From Brevibacillus composti (lineage in GTDB: Bacteria > Bacillota > Bacilli > Brevibacillales > Brevibacillaceae), in NCBI RefSeq assembly GCF_016406105.1, contig NZ_CP066308.1, positions 3,087,501 through 3,151,500 of the forward strand: a DNA stretch of 64,000 nt, written 5' to 3'. A program made the translations under genes and the position numbers. How positions within the stretch are numbered: position 1 is the stretch's first letter; the number at the start of each line of letters is the position of its first letter. This document shows, in pieces, positions 19,512-28,376 of this stretch. Below the pieces are notes generated by a model, which saw only the letters and a list, made by a program, of their open reading frames with translations, was not told where the DNA came from and searched no databases.

Positions 19512-21170
19512 CTATTTTTTCAAAATCTCTGCCCATTTGAAGTCAAGCGTGCCTACCGGGTGACGGAGGATGCCCTTGACGTTCGGCTGGTCCATAAACA
19601 CTTTAGTATTGAAGTAGATCGGCACAAGCGGCATGTCGTCCATGAACATCTTCTCTGCGTCGTGCATCAGCTGGAAGCGCTCTTTTTCATCTGCCGTCTG
19701 GCGGATTTTCTCTACCAGCGCATCGTATTCTTTGTTGCTGTAGTTGATGCGGTTGCCCGGATGATCGGTGACGAACAGCTCGAGGTAGTTGAGCGGGTCG
19801 CCGTAGTCAGCAGGGATGGTGGAACGGGACATTTGCAGCTGGCGGCCGCGCTGCTCTTCCAGGAATACTTTCCATTCCTTGTTTTCCAGCTTGACATCGA
19901 CGCCGAGGTTTTTCTTGTACATCTCTTGCAGAACTTGCGCGATCTGCTTATGCGCATCGCTGGTGTTGTAAGTCAAGGTGACAGGCGGAAGCGTGGTGTA
20001 GCCTTCCTCTTCCATCCCTTTTTTCAGCAATTCCTTTGCGGTTTCCACATCATTGTCCTTGATGAAGTCGCCACCGACTTCACGGAAATCGCGTCCATCC
20101 GGTTCCGGGAAGCCGACCGGGATGTGCGCGAGCGCCGGCAGCTGGTTGCCTTGGGCGACGTTGTCGATCAGGGCTTTGCGGTCGATCGCCAGCGCGAACG
20201 CTTTGCGGATGTTGGCGTTTTGGAACGGCTCCATCTTCACGTTCATGCGATAGTAGTAGATGGCCGCTTCCGGCTCTACCTTGGCTTCGCCAGCATCGAT
20301 CAGTTGCTTCTTCATGTCATTCGGCACGGTTTGGATCATGTCGAGCTGACCTGTTTTGTACATCTGGTATTGGGTATTCTCGTCATTGACCATCACCCAA
20401 TGGATGCCCGCGTATTTAATCGAGTCTTTGTCCCAGTAGCCTTCGTTGACCTCGGCTTTGACGGATTGGTCATGCACCCATTCCGTGATTTTGAATGGCC
20501 CATTGCTGACCAGGGTAGCTGCTTCTGCGGCAAAATTGGGGTTGCTCTCCACCACTTTTTTGTTCACCGGGAAGAACGTCGGCTGGGTCAGGATGTGCAG
20601 GAAGAAGCCCGCAGGCGATCTCAGCTGAACTTCCAGGGTCTTGTCGTCAATCGCCTTTACCTTCACGTCATCAGCTGTGCCTTCGCCCTTGTTGAACTTT
20701 TCGGCGCCTTCGATGTAATAGGCGAGAAATGCGGACGGGAATGCGTTTTTGGGATCGACAATCCGCTTGAACGCGTATTCGAAGTCATGGGCAGTAACAG
20801 GGTCTCCATTCGACCATTTGCTGTCGCGGAGAGTAAATATATAGGTTTTGCCGTCTTCGCTGATCTCCCATTTTTCGGCCATGGCCGGCTGCGGCTTGTG
20901 GTCGCTGTCCAGTCGGGCCAAGCCTTCCATGGTCGCGTTCAGCACTTCGTTGGAGGTGCTGTCAAACCCTTTTGGCGGGTCGAGAGAAGGCGGTTCTGTT
21001 TTCAGATTCAAACGAAGCAGGGCCGTCGGATCCGCTTGGCCTTGTGTTTCTCCCGCCGACGGCTGCTGCCCTGGCTGAGAAGGTGTCGCAGACTGGCCGC
21101 AGCCAGCCAAGACGAGTGACAGCAAAAGCGCAGAAGTTCCCAGCACTTTCCATCCATTACGCAATTTCAT
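19512..21170 (-). CDS. Oligopeptide ABC transporter substrate-binding lipoprotein (OppA-like)
   Basis: A 552-residue extracellular solute-binding protein of family 5. The lipoprotein signal peptide ends at LVLAGC (Cys24), followed by a Gln/Ser/Gly-rich linker. Conserved family stretches include ATMEGLARLD, DSKWSNGDPVTAHDFEYAFKR and FALAIDRKALID. It captures peptides for the permease and ATPase subunits further down the operon. The length is typical of OppA. Confidence 0.92.
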   Translation of the reverse strand: MKLRNGWKVLGTSALLLSLVLAGCGQSATPSQPGQQPSAGETQGQADPTALLRLNLKTEPPSLDPPKGFDSTSNEVLNATMEGLARLDSDHKPQPAMAEKWEISEDGKTYIFTLRDSKWSNGDPVTAHDFEYAFKRIVDPKNAFPSAFLAYYIEGAEKFNKGEGTADDVKVKAIDDKTLEVQLRSPAGFFLHILTQPTFFPVNKKVVESNPNFAAEAATLVSNGPFKITEWVHDQSVKAEVNEGYWDKDSIKYAGIHWVMVNDENTQYQMYKTGQLDMIQTVPNDMKKQLIDAGEAKVEPEAAIYYYRMNVKMEPFQNANIRKAFALAIDRKALIDNVAQGNQLPALAHIPVGFPEPDGRDFREVGGDFIKDNDVETAKELLKKGMEEEGYTTLPPVTLTYNTSDAHKQIAQVLQEMYKKNLGVDVKLENKEWKVFLEEQRGRQLQMSRSTIPADYGDPLNYLELFVTDHPGNRINYSNKEYDALVEKIRQTADEKERFQLMHDAEKMFMDDMPLVPIYFNTKVFMDQPNVKGILRHPVGTLDFKWAEILKK

Positions 21171-21239
21171 TGGTACTTCCCCCTTTTTCTTTGAACAGTA
21201 TGTCTATTTGCATAAATGGCTTCATAGTCTATGAGCCTT

Positions 21240-22265
21240 TTACACACGCAGTGAAGCTTGTTGCCGCTCCAGGGCAAACCGTGTTTCAATCCGTCCGACC
21301 ACCGTACCGCTCATGTTTGTCACAACCGGATTGGTGTACTCCGCTAATTTCGCGAGCGGTCCCTCTGTACCGATGCCGAGCTGGCGCAGCACTTCATTGA
21401 CCACTGCGTAAATCGCCCGCGGACCGCCGTCCTCGATCTTGACAGCGATGCCGATCCCCGTCTGGCGATCGCCGAGACAGTAGACGGATTCCGCTCCCGC
21501 CTTGCCAAAAATTCGGCCTTCAAACGCGATCATCAGATCCGTACAGTAGCGTTTGTTTCCGCCAACCATCTCGGGATGGGCAATCATGGCGTCTGTGATT
21601 CGCACGACGGCCTCGCGGCGAAGCGGGTTATCGATCACTTCGGGTTTAGCCATCTTGGCGTACGCCCACGCGTAGTTGGCCAGCGGCAAGCGGTGTACCG
21701 GAACGCCGCATCCGTCCGTACCCAGCACGATCTCTTCTTTCGGATAGGAAGTCAGATCGCTGACGACTTCGAGAATGCGCTGTTGCACCGGGTGTTCCGG
21801 CAGATGATACGTGGCGACGTCCTCCCCCATGTGGACGGCTGTGGCGATCATCCCCGAGTGCTTGCCGGAGCAGTTGCTGTAGACGGGAGTGAGCGGCTTA
21901 CCCGCGCGGATCAATTCCTTGTAGCTCTCCTCGTCCCGGGGCACATGGGTTCCGCATTGCAGCGTTTCCTCCGGTTGTCCGGCGCGGATCAGCATCTCCA
22001 TCGCCCGGGAACGGTGCCGCGGCTCTCCGCTGTGGGAAGCGCAGCAGAGGGACAGGTCTGCCGGCTCCAGTCCGTACCGGTCCGCCGTCCCAGTCTCGAT
22101 GATCGGGATGGCCTGAAGCGGCTTCATACTGGAACGAGCAAAGGTCTGCCGTTGGGGATCGCCATAGGAATAAAGCAAGTTTCCGTTTGCGTCGACGACA
22201 GCTACATGACCGAGGTGCGTGCTTTCTACGGCATCCCCCCGGTATACGTTGGCTACCAGGTTCAT
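21240..22265 (-). CDS. Asparaginase II-type enzyme (Rhizobium etli ReAII/PF06089 family)
   Basis: A 341-residue protein of the asparaginase family unrelated to E. coli AnsA/AnsB. Characteristic segments are RSSMKPLQAIP (candidate catalytic Ser and Lys), CCASHSGE, NCSGKHSGM and GTDGCGVPV. It probably hydrolyses asparagine to aspartate and ammonia. ATG 22265 has AAGGAGA upstream; the open frame to 22343 runs back into the promoter. It is the first gene behind the -24/-12 promoter and is followed by the peptide-binding protein, which suggests a nitrogen-scavenging operon. Confidence 0.88.
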   Translation of the reverse strand: MNLVANVYRGDAVESTHLGHVAVVDANGNLLYSYGDPQRQTFARSSMKPLQAIPIIETGTADRYGLEPADLSLCCASHSGEPRHRSRAMEMLIRAGQPEETLQCGTHVPRDEESYKELIRAGKPLTPVYSNCSGKHSGMIATAVHMGEDVATYHLPEHPVQQRILEVVSDLTSYPKEEIVLGTDGCGVPVHRLPLANYAWAYAKMAKPEVIDNPLRREAVVRITDAMIAHPEMVGGNKRYCTDLMIAFEGRIFGKAGAESVYCLGDRQTGIGIAVKIEDGGPRAIYAVVNEVLRQLGIGTEGPLAKLAEYTNPVVTNMSGTVVGRIETRFALERQQASLRV

Positions 22266-22316
22266 AACGAATCTCCTTTTGGTGTAAGATGTGGACTTGC
22301 TATGCCTGAGTTCAAA

Positions 22317-22333
22317 AGCAACTTTCATGCCAA
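22317..22333 (-). promoter_or_regulatory. Sigma-54 (-24/-12) promoter
   Basis: Read on the minus strand the site is TTGGCATG-AAAG-TTGCT, with exactly 10 nt between the invariant GG and GC. One base differs from the TTGGCACG-N4-TTGCT consensus. It should start transcription near 22306, about 40 nt before the asparaginase-type gene. The enhancer-binding activator lies downstream on the same strand. Confidence 0.85.
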
Positions 22334-22334
22334 C

Positions 22335-22368
22335 TGTGGCCACATTTGCAAAAACGGCGAATTTTCGC
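22335..22368. promoter_or_regulatory. Candidate activator-binding repeats upstream of the sigma-54 promoter
   Basis: Two palindromes lie upstream of the -24 element: TGTGGCCACA at 22335-22344 and GCGAATTTTCGC at 22357-22368. Enhancer-binding proteins bind inverted repeats upstream of -24. These are close for a typical enhancer, so the assignment is tentative. Confidence 0.4.
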
Positions 22369-22488
22369 TATTTTCCCACCCATCCAGGCTTGTCCGTTCG
22401 ACATCTCTGTTTATGAATAGGTTATCCTAATATTACGAATAGGTGAACCCTTTTGTTTAAAATAACTAAAATAATATATTATAAACAA

Positions 22489-22527
22489 AAATCAACCCCC
22501 TTTTCCGTGACTGTACGGAAAGGGGGC
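22489..22527 (-). terminator. Terminator of the fixABCX operon
   Basis: A long stem, about 12 bp with one bulge, is built of C5T3/A4G5-rich arms and followed on the minus strand by TTGATTTTTG. It lies just past the 48-residue ORF that ends the fix operon. Confidence 0.85.
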
Positions 22528-22537
22528 ACCTATTCTT

Positions 22538-22684
22538 CTATTCTGCTCTTTTCAGGTTCTCCAGTTTTTCCCAACTGACAAACGTATCCTCCCACATGAC
22601 CTGGCATAGCTCGCCCTGTATTTCCATGATGATGCCCCGCGCACCGTCCCGCGCATAGACGACGATGTCTCCGACCCTATACAT
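22538..22684 (-). CDS. Small conserved-looking ORF after fixX
   Basis: A 48-residue ORF beginning MYRVGDIVVYARDG. The pattern suggests a small SH3/KOW-like beta barrel, as in the start of CarD-type domains, but no family can be assigned. It starts 13 nt after the fixX stop and ends 11 nt before the operon terminator, so it belongs to the fix transcript. The ribosome binding site is weak (GGCGATGG). Its function is unknown. Confidence 0.55.
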   Translation of the reverse strand: MYRVGDIVVYARDGARGIIMEIQGELCQVMWEDTFVSWEKLENLKRAE

Positions 22685-22697
22685 CTGCCATCGCCCG

Positions 22698-23006
22698 CTA
22701 CCCCAGTCTGAAGATGATGCCGTGTCCGCCTTTCGGGTATTCCCACTTGATGTTTTCATACGGGCAACCGATCCGGCAGCTTCCGCATTCGTGACATCCC
22801 TCGTATCCCACATGCATTCGCACCTCTTCCCACTTGTACACTTCGGCCGGGCAAAAGATCGTACACAGCTTGTCGGGGCATTTGGTCGCGCACACATCGG
22901 CATCCAGTACGTGCAGATGCGACTGCGTATCTGCCTTGAAGCGCACCAGATACTGCTTTTCCTCGATGGACTGGCCTTTTGGCAGTTCTTTGCGCAGCTC
23001 CTTCAT
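22698..23006 (-). CDS. fixX: Ferredoxin-like protein FixX
   Basis: A 102-residue ferredoxin-like subunit. It has an N-terminal cysteine set (CATKCPDKLCTIFCP) and a C-terminal CHECGSCRIGCP motif, ending in the GHGIIFRLG tail common in FixX and ETF-QO ferredoxin domains. It carries electrons between FixC and the quinone. The start is ATG 23006, overlapping the fixC stop in TGATG; in-frame ATGs further upstream lie within fixC. Confidence 0.92.
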   Translation of the reverse strand: MKELRKELPKGQSIEEKQYLVRFKADTQSHLHVLDADVCATKCPDKLCTIFCPAEVYKWEEVRMHVGYEGCHECGSCRIGCPYENIKWEYPKGGHGIIFRLG

Positions 23007-24301
23007 CACTTCATCACTCTCCATGCCTGCATCAGATCGCGGGCCATTTTCCACTTCTCTTTCGCTGAGCCGAGCTCGTTCCATATTTTCTTCTGCTTCT
23101 CCCACTTGGAGCTGCCATCCACCGTAAACATCTGGCTGGCTGCTCTGTTCATCAGCGGGATGTACTTTTCAAAGTAATGCGGGTATTTTTCGAAATGATG
23201 GGTCGCATCCTTGTACTTCTTCAGATCCTGGCCGACAAAGCCGTCCAGCAGCTTGCGGCGGTATGCGTCCAGCTGGGCGGCGGAAAAGTCTTCCGCTTCC
23301 CTGGCATCCAGGATCGCCTCCGCCGCCAGCACCCCGGAGGTCATCGCCATATTGGAGCCTTCGCGGTGAATGGCATTGACCAGCTGGGCCGCGTCGCCGA
23401 CGACGATCACGCCGTCGCCCACTACCTTTGGCATGGAGCGGTAGCCGCCCTCCGGGATCAGATGCGCCAGGTATTCCTGCTGCTCGGTCCCCTGGATATA
23501 CGGACGGATGATCGGGTGAGTCTTTACGTAGTCGAGGAGCTGATGCGGACGGATCTTGTTTTTGATCAGCCCCGACAGCATCGCCCCGACTCCGATGTTG
23601 AGGCTGTCCTTGTTGGTGTAGAGCCAAGCCGTTCCGAGGATGCCTTTGGTCGAATCTCCGAAAATTTCAAACGTACAGCCCTGATCTCCCTCCAGACTGA
23701 AGCGGTCCTCGATGATTTTCCGGTCCAGCTTCAGCACCTCCATCACCGCCAGCGCCACCTCGTCCGGGCGAAACTCTTTGTGGAAGCCGAGCGATTTGGC
23801 CAGAAGTGAGTTGACCCCGTCCGCCAGCACCACCACATCGGCAAACAAATCGCCGTCAGGACGATCCGTTCGCACGCCCACGACCTTTCCGTTTTCCACC
23901 AGGCATTCGGTGACGACGGTTTCATTCACCAAGAGCGCTCCGGCTTCTACCGCCTTGTCGGCGAACCACTGGTCGAATTTGGCCCGGAGGACGGTAAAGT
24001 TGTTGTAGGGCTCCTCGGCCCACTCCAGCCCCTTGTAGCTGAAGGTGACAGCCGACTGTTCGTCCAGCATCATGAACCGCTGTTCGACGATGTGCCGCTC
24101 GACCGGCGCTTCCTTGTAAAAGCCCGGGATGATATCCTCCAGCATCTTGCGGTAGAGGACGCCGCCCATCACGTTTTTGGAGCCCGGGTACTCACCCCGC
24201 TCCAGGAGCAGGACATTTACGCCCGCTTTTGCCAGGGTATAGGCGCAGGATGTCCCGGCCGGTCCCGCTCCCACGACGATTACGTCAAATGTTTCCGCCA
24301 T
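23006..24301 (-). CDS. fixC: FAD-dependent oxidoreductase FixC
   Basis: A 431-residue flavoprotein related to ETF:quinone oxidoreductase. The N-terminal dinucleotide-binding motif is VVGAGPAGTS (Gly11, Gly13, Gly16), and a second FAD motif VVGDAAQLVNAIHREG is near residue 310. With FixX it passes electrons to the quinone pool. It overlaps fixB by 17 nt and fixX by 1 nt, an unbroken translational chain. Confidence 0.94.
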   Translation of the reverse strand: MAETFDVIVVGAGPAGTSCAYTLAKAGVNVLLLERGEYPGSKNVMGGVLYRKMLEDIIPGFYKEAPVERHIVEQRFMMLDEQSAVTFSYKGLEWAEEPYNNFTVLRAKFDQWFADKAVEAGALLVNETVVTECLVENGKVVGVRTDRPDGDLFADVVVLADGVNSLLAKSLGFHKEFRPDEVALAVMEVLKLDRKIIEDRFSLEGDQGCTFEIFGDSTKGILGTAWLYTNKDSLNIGVGAMLSGLIKNKIRPHQLLDYVKTHPIIRPYIQGTEQQEYLAHLIPEGGYRSMPKVVGDGVIVVGDAAQLVNAIHREGSNMAMTSGVLAAEAILDAREAEDFSAAQLDAYRRKLLDGFVGQDLKKYKDATHHFEKYPHYFEKYIPLMNRAASQMFTVDGSSKWEKQKKIWNELGSAKEKWKMARDLMQAWRVMK

Positions 24302-25316
24302 ATTGTACCTCCTTGCCCACAGCCGACTGGAAGGCTTCGATCAGCAGGGGGACGATCTCGAATGCGTCGCCGACGATGCCGTAGTGGCAGGATTGGAAAA
24401 TAGGTGCCTGCGGGTCTTTGTTAATCGCGATAATCAGCCCGGAATTCTGCATGCCGACCAGATGCTGGATCGCCCCGGAGATGCCGATGGCAAAGTAAAT
24501 CTTCGGCGTCACGGTCACGCCGGTCTGCCCTACCTGGTGCGCGTGGTCGATCCAGCCCGCCTCGACCGCATCGCGGCTCGCGCCAACCGTGGCTCCGATC
24601 GCTTCCGCAAAGCGGTGCATCAGCTGAAAGCCTTCCTTGCTGCCCAGCCCTTTGCCGCCTGCGACGATGATGTCCGCTTCGTCCAAGCGGACCTTGGACT
24701 GGGTCTCCCGAATGATTTTCAGCACTTTGGTGCGGATGTCTTGTTCCCGCAGCGGCAGGGATTCGGCGATGATTTCGCCTCTTCTCTCCGGGTCGGGCGG
24801 CAGCGCTTTCATCACTTTTGGCCGCACGGTGGCCATTTGCGGCCGGTGCTTTTTACACAGAATCGTCGCCATGATATTGCCCCCGAAGGCTGGCCGGCTC
24901 GCCTGCAAAAGGCCCGTCTCCTGCTCGACATCCAGCATGGTCGTATCGGCGGTGAGGCCGGTTTCCAGGTCGGTCGCGACAGCGCTGGCCAGATCCTTGC
25001 CCGTGGAGGTGGCGCCGTAGAGAATGGTTTCCGGCTTGTGCTTTTGCACACAAGCGATGACGGCCCGCATGTACGATTCGGTCCGGTAGTCGGCAAATAT
25101 CGGATCGTCGTACAGGTAGACCTGATCCGCCCCGTACTGAAAGGCAGTCTCACAGAGAGGGCGGACGCGATCGCCAATCAGGATTCCGGCTAGCGGTACA
25201 CCTCTTTTGTCCGCGAGCTGGCGGCCCGCTCCCAACAGCTCCAGCGAGACCGGCACGATCTGTCCGTCCCGGTGCTCCAAAAATACCCATACTCCTTTGT
25301 ACTCCTCCAGACTCAT
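24285..25316 (-). CDS. fixB: Electron transfer flavoprotein alpha subunit FixB
   Basis: A 343-residue ETF alpha subunit. The C-terminal FAD domain shows the signature [28 protein letters not shown]-type region (about 265-295), which holds the FAD-binding arginine/threonine pattern of the family. It pairs with FixA. The start overlaps the fixA stop by 4 nt. Confidence 0.94.
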   Translation of the reverse strand: MSLEEYKGVWVFLEHRDGQIVPVSLELLGAGRQLADKRGVPLAGILIGDRVRPLCETAFQYGADQVYLYDDPIFADYRTESYMRAVIACVQKHKPETILYGATSTGKDLASAVATDLETGLTADTTMLDVEQETGLLQASRPAFGGNIMATILCKKHRPQMATVRPKVMKALPPDPERRGEIIAESLPLREQDIRTKVLKIIRETQSKVRLDEADIIVAGGKGLGSKEGFQLMHRFAEAIGATVGASRDAVEAGWIDHAHQVGQTGVTVTPKIYFAIGISGAIQHLVGMQNSGLIIAINKDPQAPIFQSCHYGIVGDAFEIVPLLIEAFQSAVGKEVQYGGNI

Positions 25317-26143
25317 CTCTGTGCCTCCTTCCCGGCGAATAGCTCACGTCTCTTAAGCAGAATCTCCATCAGACGGTTTACCTGTTCGGCGGGAGAGCCC
25401 TGCAGCAGCTCGCCGCCCTTGGGTTTTTCCGGCGGCCATACCTTGGCGACGATCGTCGGTGAGCCTTTGAGCCCGAGCAGCGTCCGGTCGACATCCTCCA
25501 GATCGTTCACCGACCAGATCACCGGCTGAAAGCTGGCGGCCCGGATCATGTTGGGCAGCGGCGAATGGGGCACCTCATTGATCTCCTTTTCCACGGAGAA
25601 CAGGCAGGGCAGGGTGGACTGAATCACTTCGTAGCCGTCCTCCAGTTTGCGGTGGACGACGGTGTATCCCCTCTCCTTGTTTACCTCCACGACTTTTTTC
25701 ACGCTGGTCAGCGGAGGGATGTCCAGCCTCCGGGCGATTCCCGGTCCGACCTGACCCGTATCGCCGTCAATGGTCATCTTGCCGCAGATGATGAGGTCGA
25801 TCGGCTTTTCCTTGGCGATCTTCTCCAGCGCCTTGGTCAGCGCGTAGCTGGTGGCCAGCGTATCGGCACCGGCAAAGGCCCGGTCCGTAATCATATAGCC
25901 CTCGTCCGCGCCGATCTCGATGCATTTGCGGATCGCTTTGACAGCGGGCGGCGGTCCCATGGTCAGGACGGACACGGTGCCGCCGTACCTTTTCTTCAGA
26001 CGAACGGCTTCCTCGACAGCATGCGCATCGTATGGATTGAGGATGGCCGGCGCGCTGGAACGATCCATGGTATTGGTTCGCGGGTTCATCTTGATGATTT
26101 TGGTGTCCGGCACCTGTTTGATGCAGGCGACGATGTGCAGCAT
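25313..26143 (-). CDS. fixA: Electron transfer flavoprotein beta subunit FixA
   Basis: A 276-residue ETF beta subunit and the first gene of the fix operon. It has the N-terminal CIKQVPDT motif, LNPYDAHAVEEAVRLK and an adenine-nucleotide loop (KMTIDGDTGQVGP). In the Fix complex this subunit binds the flavin at which NADH oxidation is bifurcated between ferredoxin and quinone. A GGGGGGAT sequence precedes ATG 26143. The 200-nt divergent region upstream is shared with the glycine riboswitch transcript. Confidence 0.94.
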   Translation of the reverse strand: MLHIVACIKQVPDTKIIKMNPRTNTMDRSSAPAILNPYDAHAVEEAVRLKKRYGGTVSVLTMGPPPAVKAIRKCIEIGADEGYMITDRAFAGADTLATSYALTKALEKIAKEKPIDLIICGKMTIDGDTGQVGPGIARRLDIPPLTSVKKVVEVNKERGYTVVHRKLEDGYEVIQSTLPCLFSVEKEINEVPHSPLPNMIRAASFQPVIWSVNDLEDVDRTLLGLKGSPTIVAKVWPPEKPKGGELLQGSPAEQVNRLMEILLKRRELFAGKEAQR

Positions 26144-26321
26144 GGATAAAATCCCCCCTAAAAGCCCGGCGAGGTATCGTTATAACGGGGTCCCGCACAG
26201 GTTGTCTCACTTTGGCACGACACTTTCGGGCGACATGTTCCTCATTGATATAACGTATTGCACGGCCATGTCGAATAGACCAAGAAGAAATGCGGCCGCT
26301 TCGCCAGAGAAGAATTTTACA

Positions 26322-26349
26322 TTGACATGCCATTCACTATCCCTATAAT
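26322..26349 (+). promoter_or_regulatory. Sigma-A promoter of the glycine riboswitch transcript
   Basis: A perfect TTGACA (26322-26327) and a perfect TATAAT (26344-26349) are separated by 16 nt. Transcription should begin near 26356, just before the first glycine aptamer. Confidence 0.9.
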
Positions 26350-26372
26350 TGATTTATAAATCAGATACTGTT

Positions 26373-26600
26373 CGGATGAACCATTCAGGAGAAGACGAAA
26401 GTCTACCGACGGGGCAAGGGATTCCACCCGAAACTCTCAGGTCTTGGAAACAAGTAAAACTGCATGGGGACGAGCCTCTGGAGAGACTCCCTCTTTTTAG
26501 GAAAGAAGAGGAAACGGGCACCGAAGGAGCAAATTCGCATCTGCGAATAATCTCTCAGGTAAAAGGACAGAGTGGACGCAGCCTATTCACAAGGAGAGTT
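26373..26600 (+). ncRNA. Tandem glycine riboswitch
   Basis: Two glycine aptamers in series. The first contains GGAGAAG, ACCGACGGGGCAA and ACTCTCAGG. The second contains GGAGAGACT, CACCGAAGGAGCAA, the hallmark TCTCTCAGGTAAAAGGACAGAG and its closing strand. The layout matches known tandem glycine riboswitches that sense intracellular glycine. Boundaries are approximate. It precedes an Ala/Gly:cation symporter, so it should couple glycine level to transport. Confidence 0.93.
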
Positions 26601-26690
26601 CTATTTGTTTCACAAACAAATGGAATATCCGTCTCTTTGTGATTTTTGCGCATAGCATGCGGCCCTGCGACCCGTGACCCACTCCCAGAG

Positions 26691-26725
26691 AACATTTCAT
26701 CGCCGATGAGATGTTTTTCTTTTTA
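26691..26725 (+). terminator. Expression-platform terminator of the glycine riboswitch
   Basis: A 10-bp stem (26691-26700 with 26706-26715, one G-U pair) is followed by TTTTTCTTTTT, just 28 nt before the symporter start. It is positioned as the attenuator controlled by the aptamers. An alternative hairpin near 26600-26620 could act as antiterminator; this pairing was judged by eye. Confidence 0.8.
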
Positions 26726-26752
26726 TACCGAATCATCGAGGGGGAAACTGGA

Positions 26753-28102
26753 ATGGATTCGCTGATGGACTTGTTGCAAGTGGTGAATGACTTCGTGTGG
26801 GGATTGCCGACGTTAATCCTGCTCGTCGGCACCGGCGTGATGCTGACGATTCGCTTGCGCGGCCTGCAGTTTCGCAAGCTGTGGTACGCGCTGCGACTCG
26901 CGTTTTCCAAAAAGCAGGAACATTCAGAGGCAGGGGATATCAATCACTTTCAGGCGTTGATGACTGCTCTCGCGGCGACGATCGGGATGGGGAATATCGC
27001 AGGGGTGGCGACAGCCGTGGCCGTCGGCGGACCCGGCGCCTTGTTCTGGATGTGGATTACCGCTTTGTTTGGCATGGCGACTAAATATGCGGAAGCGATC
27101 CTCGCGGTGAAGTACCGGATTCGGCAGGCTGACGGCACCTTTGCGGGCGGGCCGATGTACTATCTGGAAAAAGGGCTGAAACAAAAGTGGCTGGCTGTGC
27201 TCTTCGCCCTGTTTGGCACGATGGCTTCGTTTGGGATCGGGAATATGGTGCAATCCCACTCTGTCGCGGAAGCCGTGCAGTTGAACTTTTCGATCCCTCC
27301 GCTGGCTACCGGTCTCATCCTGGCCGCGTTTACGGCTTTTGTCATTCTCGGCGGCGTGAAAAAAATCGGGCAGGTCACAGGCGTGATGGTGCCCTTCATG
27401 GCGCTCTTCTATATCGTTGCCGGAATCATTATCGTCTTTGTCCATATCGATCAGGTGCCGCACGCCCTGGCGCAGATTATCTCCGGCGCATTCACCGGCA
27501 CCTCGGCAGCGGGCGGCTTTTTGGGAGCGACTGTCGCGATGGCGATTCAAAAAGGGGTGGCCCGCGGAGTATTCTCCAATGAAGCGGGTCTCGGAAGCGC
27601 GCCGATCGCTGCCGCCGCCGCCAAAACCGATGAACCGGCCAAACAGGCGCTCGTGTCGATGACCGGGACATTTATCGATACGATCATCGTCTGCTCGATT
27701 ACCGGTCTCGCCCTGGTAACCACCGGCGCCTGGACGACCGGCATGTCTGGCGTGGAGGCGACGACCTACGCCTTCCAGAGCGTCTTCGGTCAGGCCGGCA
27801 GCTATATCCTGGCCGTGGCGATCATCTTGTTTGCCTATTCGACGATTCTTGGCTGGGCCTACTACGGCGAAAAATGCTTTGAATACCTCTTTGGCAAAGG
27901 GTCGGCCCGCTATTACCGATTCGTCTGGGTCGTCATGGTAGCGGTCGGGGCCACGCTCAAGCTGGATTTGGTCTGGACCCTGTCCGACATCATGAACGGC
28001 ATGATGGCGATCCCGAACCTGATCGGTCTGATCGGCCTCTCCGGCGTCGTCGTGGCGGAGACCAGACGCTACCTGGACAGCCGGGTGGAGCTGCAAAAAT
28101 AG
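26753..28102 (+). CDS. Sodium:alanine/glycine symporter (AGCS family)
   Basis: A 449-residue integral membrane transporter with about ten or eleven hydrophobic helices. AGCS signatures are [39 protein letters not shown]-like residues and [17 protein letters not shown]. It imports alanine or glycine with sodium or protons. ATG 26753 has GAGGGGG 8 nt upstream. The glycine riboswitch in its leader makes glycine the most likely substrate. Confidence 0.93.
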   Translation: MDSLMDLLQVVNDFVWGLPTLILLVGTGVMLTIRLRGLQFRKLWYALRLAFSKKQEHSEAGDINHFQALMTALAATIGMGNIAGVATAVAVGGPGALFWMWITALFGMATKYAEAILAVKYRIRQADGTFAGGPMYYLEKGLKQKWLAVLFALFGTMASFGIGNMVQSHSVAEAVQLNFSIPPLATGLILAAFTAFVILGGVKKIGQVTGVMVPFMALFYIVAGIIIVFVHIDQVPHALAQIISGAFTGTSAAGGFLGATVAMAIQKGVARGVFSNEAGLGSAPIAAAAAKTDEPAKQALVSMTGTFIDTIIVCSITGLALVTTGAWTTGMSGVEATTYAFQSVFGQAGSYILAVAIILFAYSTILGWAYYGEKCFEYLFGKGSARYYRFVWVVMVAVGATLKLDLVWTLSDIMNGMMAIPNLIGLIGLSGVVVAETRRYLDSRVELQK

Positions 28103-28299
28103 CAGCGGATGGCAAATTTGCCGGGGACGGGAAGATCGCTTTTTGATGGCAAAGATTGCCGCGTCATGCAAACATGCGACGGAACCGCGATCACGTTAGA
28201 AAAAGTGGCTGCACCAAGCCTCTTGGCGCTAGCATAGAGATACAAATCGCAGCTGTGGGGAGTGGAAGCATGTTGATGGTAGACTGTCCGCTCTCAAGA

Positions 28300-28339
28300 A
28301 AGGCGCTGGGACGAAAACCTCGTTCCCAGCGCCTTTTTT
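28300..28339 (+). terminator. Rho-independent terminator downstream of the symporter
   Basis: A 12-bp stem (28300-28311 with 28324-28335) is followed by a T6 run on the plus strand. It lies about 200 nt past the symporter stop. The intervening 28103-28299 contains no gene I can support and no riboswitch class I recognise. The hairpin may also help terminate the convergent gene ending at 28377. Confidence 0.8.
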
Positions 28340-28376
28340 GTTTTCCCGCCTTCCTGCCCGCGGGAGAATATCCCGT

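Noticed and set aside
26212-26227. A plus-strand TTGGCACG-N4-TTTC resembling a sigma-54 promoter
   Set aside because: The invariant GC at -12 is TC, and the downstream transcript already has a consensus sigma-A promoter at 26322-26349.
28103-28299. Possible structured RNA or riboswitch after the symporter gene
   Set aside because: Small hairpins exist, but no consensus of a class I recognise is met, and the next gene on that strand is over 1 kb away.
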